Positions 5,419-6,437 of a DNA stretch of 6,437 nt are shown here, in pieces. The position numbers were made by a program, and so were the translations under genes. Origin of the DNA: JASFTV01 sp050050615 (GTDB lineage Bacteria > Desulfobacterota > DSM-4660 > Desulfatiglandales > HGW-15); assembly GCA_050050615.1 (NCBI GenBank), contig JASFTV010000199.1:1-6437 (forward strand), in the 5' to 3' direction. Below the pieces are notes generated by a model, which saw only the letters and a list, made by a program, of their open reading frames with translations, ran no database searches and was not told the DNA's origin. Numbering within the stretch: the first letter of the stretch is position 1; each line of letters starts with the position of its first letter.

Positions 5419-5445
5419 TCTCGATTTTCTATTGAAAAAACGAGA
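5419..5445. repeat. Hairpin TCTCG-TTTTC / GAAAA-CGAGA
   Basis: TCTCG (5419-5423) pairs with CGAGA (5441-5445), and TTTTC (5425-5429) with GAAAA (5434-5438), around a TATT loop with a small internal loop. An alternative pairing uses GGTC at 5408 with GACC at 5444. The TTTTC/GAAAA stem is the same as in the core of the 40-bp repeats upstream. A CCTTTATG sequence follows, too short a T-run for a terminator call. Confidence 0.4.
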
Positions 5446-5528
5446 CCTTTATGATAGTCAAAAAGATCCTCCATGCCGACGATTCATAACCCGGAAAAAT
5501 CCTATTATTGGGCCTGGCACGAGCTCCT

Positions 5529-5638
5529 AAAAGGGGTGTTCCTTTTGGGGTTGTATGGCCGCTTTATAAAGCGGGCCATTCTCAATACGGAAGGATTGCC
5601 TTTGTGCAATGCAGGCGGAAACCTTTAAACGTGAAAGG
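5529..5638 (+). promoter_or_regulatory. Structured upstream leader of the amino-acid binding protein
   Basis: Four consecutive inverted repeats fill the 120 bp before the gene: AAAAGG/CCTTTT (5529-5534 with 5541-5546); an 11-bp one with a bulged G (5555-5579) whose centre CCGCTTTATAAAGCGG (5559-5574) is a perfect 16-bp palindrome; ATTGC/GCAAT (5595-5599 with 5606-5610); and CCTTT/AAAGG (5622-5626 with 5634-5638), whose right arm is part of the Shine-Dalgarno. The perfect palindrome could be a regulator site; the last stem could limit ribosome access. No known riboswitch class is recognised. Confidence 0.45.
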
Positions 5639-5649
5639 AGGAACAGCAG

Positions 5650-6437
5650 ATGAGAATTTACAAACTATGCCTCGTGGCAATGGTAGCAGCAGCACTCATT
5701 GCCACCGCGGGAACGGCTATAGGGGGAACCCTCGACGAAGTTCAGGCAAGAGGGGTCATCATAGTCGGTGTCAACGGTGGCGTATTCGGATTCAGCATGC
5801 CTGACGAAAAGGGCGTGTGGAAAGGCCTTGATGTGGATACGGCAAAGGCGATTTCCGCAGCGGTCTTCGGTGATGCCGAAAAGGTGAAATTCGTCGCCCT
5901 GACAGCTGTCCAGCGTTTGCCGGCTCTTCAGTCAAAAGAGATTGATGTTCTGTGCCGCAACACCACGCAGACCTTAACCCGCGAAACCGTGAACGGGCTG
6001 AATTTCTGCCATGTGAACTTCTATGACGGGCAGGGGTTCCTGGTGCCCAAGAAATTGGGTATTAAGAGCGCTAGGGAACTGGGTGGCGCCACGGTTTGCG
6101 TCCTCCCCGGAACCACCACGGAGATGAATGCAGCGGATTTCTTCCGGCAGTACGCGTTGAAGTGGAAACCGGTGGTGATCGAGCAGACACCCGAGCTTTC
6201 CAAGGCCTTCTTTGCCGGTCGCTGTGACGTCCTGACCTCGGATGCCTCCCAGTTGGCCGCCCACCGCTCCGTGGCTCGAAATCCAGAGGACTATGTCCTG
6301 CTGCCCGAGATTATTTCTAAGGAGCCCCTGGCACCTGTGGTCCGTCATGGCGATGATCAGTGGTATGACATTGTCAACTGGTCGGTCATGGCGCTCATAG
6401 AGGCTGAGGAGCTGGGCATTTCCTCCGAAAATGTGGA
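5650..6437 (+). CDS. aapJ: General L-amino-acid ABC transporter substrate-binding protein (AapJ/BztA type), 3' end beyond window
   Basis: Periplasmic solute-binding protein of the polar/general amino-acid ABC uptake family (SBP family 3). The frame stays open to the window edge: 262 codons of an expected total near 340. It begins with a Sec signal peptide: Lys5, a hydrophobic stretch (about 6-20) and probable cleavage after Ala23 in TAGTA. Mature landmarks are LDEVQARG (28-35), VGVNGGVFGFS (39-49), GVWKGLDVD (55-63), AAVFGD (70-75), ALQSKEIDVLCRNTT (92-106), LNFCHVNFYDGQGF (117-130) and VCVLPGTTTE, which closely follow the AapJ/BztA pattern of G-V-W-x-G-x-DVD, SRNTTWT-L-like and YYDGQGF. The ATG at 5650 is fixed by AAAGGAGGA (5634-5642), with 8 bp between GGAGG and ATG. 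Permease and ATPase genes would be expected downstream. No lipobox is present, so it is a soluble periplasmic protein. Confidence 0.9.
   Translation, partial: MRIYKLCLVAMVAAALIATAGTAIGGTLDEVQARGVIIVGVNGGVFGFSMPDEKGVWKGLDVDTAKAISAAVFGDAEKVKFVALTAVQRLPALQSKEIDVLCRNTTQTLTRETVNGLNFCHVNFYDGQGFLVPKKLGIKSARELGGATVCVLPGTTTEMNAADFFRQYALKWKPVVIEQTPELSKAFFAGRCDVLTSDASQLAAHRSVARNPEDYVLLPEIISKEPLAPVVRHGDDQWYDIVNWSVMALIEAEELGISSENV

Larger units (their letters stand above)
4893..5649. other. Gene-free, repeat- and hairpin-rich intergenic region
   Basis: About 750 bp between the aminotransferase promoter and the binding-protein gene hold no frame with family features, no convincing ribosome site apart from that of the binding protein, and no recognisable tRNA or other RNA gene. 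The longest frames here run through repeats on the minus strand. The region instead carries a duplicated 40-bp repeat, several hairpins and a series of inverted repeats directly before the binding-protein gene, listed separately. I could not find a convincing sigma-70 promoter for the binding protein. Confidence 0.6.

Noticed and set aside
5515..5531. TGGCACG at 5515-5521 resembles the -24 element of a sigma-54 promoter.
   Set aside because: At the required spacing the -12 GC is absent (TA is found at 5528-5529), so it is not a credible sigma-54 promoter.

Overview
The window most likely comes from the chromosome of a Gram-negative bacterium. Moderate GC, a Sec-type signal peptide on a periplasmic binding protein, AC-rich degenerate heptamer repeats and IS3-type debris would suit Desulfobacterota (former Deltaproteobacteria) or a relative. 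That placement is inferred from general resemblance and was not tested by any search.

Layout, left to right: (1) 1-83, the 3' end of an IS3-family insertion sequence, with the last 16 transposase codons and the right-end sequence. (2) 84-408, a gene-free junction built from two patches of degenerate 7-bp tandem repeats, with a perfect 9-bp hairpin between them. (3) 409-2583, minus strand, a large phosphohexomutase (phosphoglucomutase/phosphomannomutase superfamily) with all four active-site loops. (4) 2783-3784, plus strand, a DUF72 (YecE-like) TIM-barrel protein. (5) 3858-4775, minus strand, a PLP-dependent class IV aminotransferase with a good sigma-70 promoter and a near-palindromic operator-like site over its start point. 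(6) 4893-5649, a long gene-free region rich in repeats and hairpins. (7) 5650 to the window end, plus strand, the first 262 codons of an AapJ/BztA-type amino-acid ABC transporter substrate-binding protein.

No two neighbouring genes share a strand, so there is no operon inside the window. The mutase and the DUF72 gene diverge from a shared intergenic region, and the DUF72 and aminotransferase genes converge on a 73-bp gap. The binding protein is probably the first gene of a transporter operon continuing to the right. The aminotransferase and the amino-acid binding protein are divergently arranged and could both serve amino-acid metabolism, but they are about 870 bp apart and nothing shows co-regulation.

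The genes are ordinary metabolic and transport families and I found no clear new defence or biosynthetic system. The less ordinary material is non-coding: the heptamer repeats that run into the mutase stop codon, the operator-like palindrome over the aminotransferase promoter, a duplicated 40-bp hairpin-bearing repeat within what may be a larger interspersed element, and a series of inverted repeats leading up to the binding-protein gene, two of which share the same arms.
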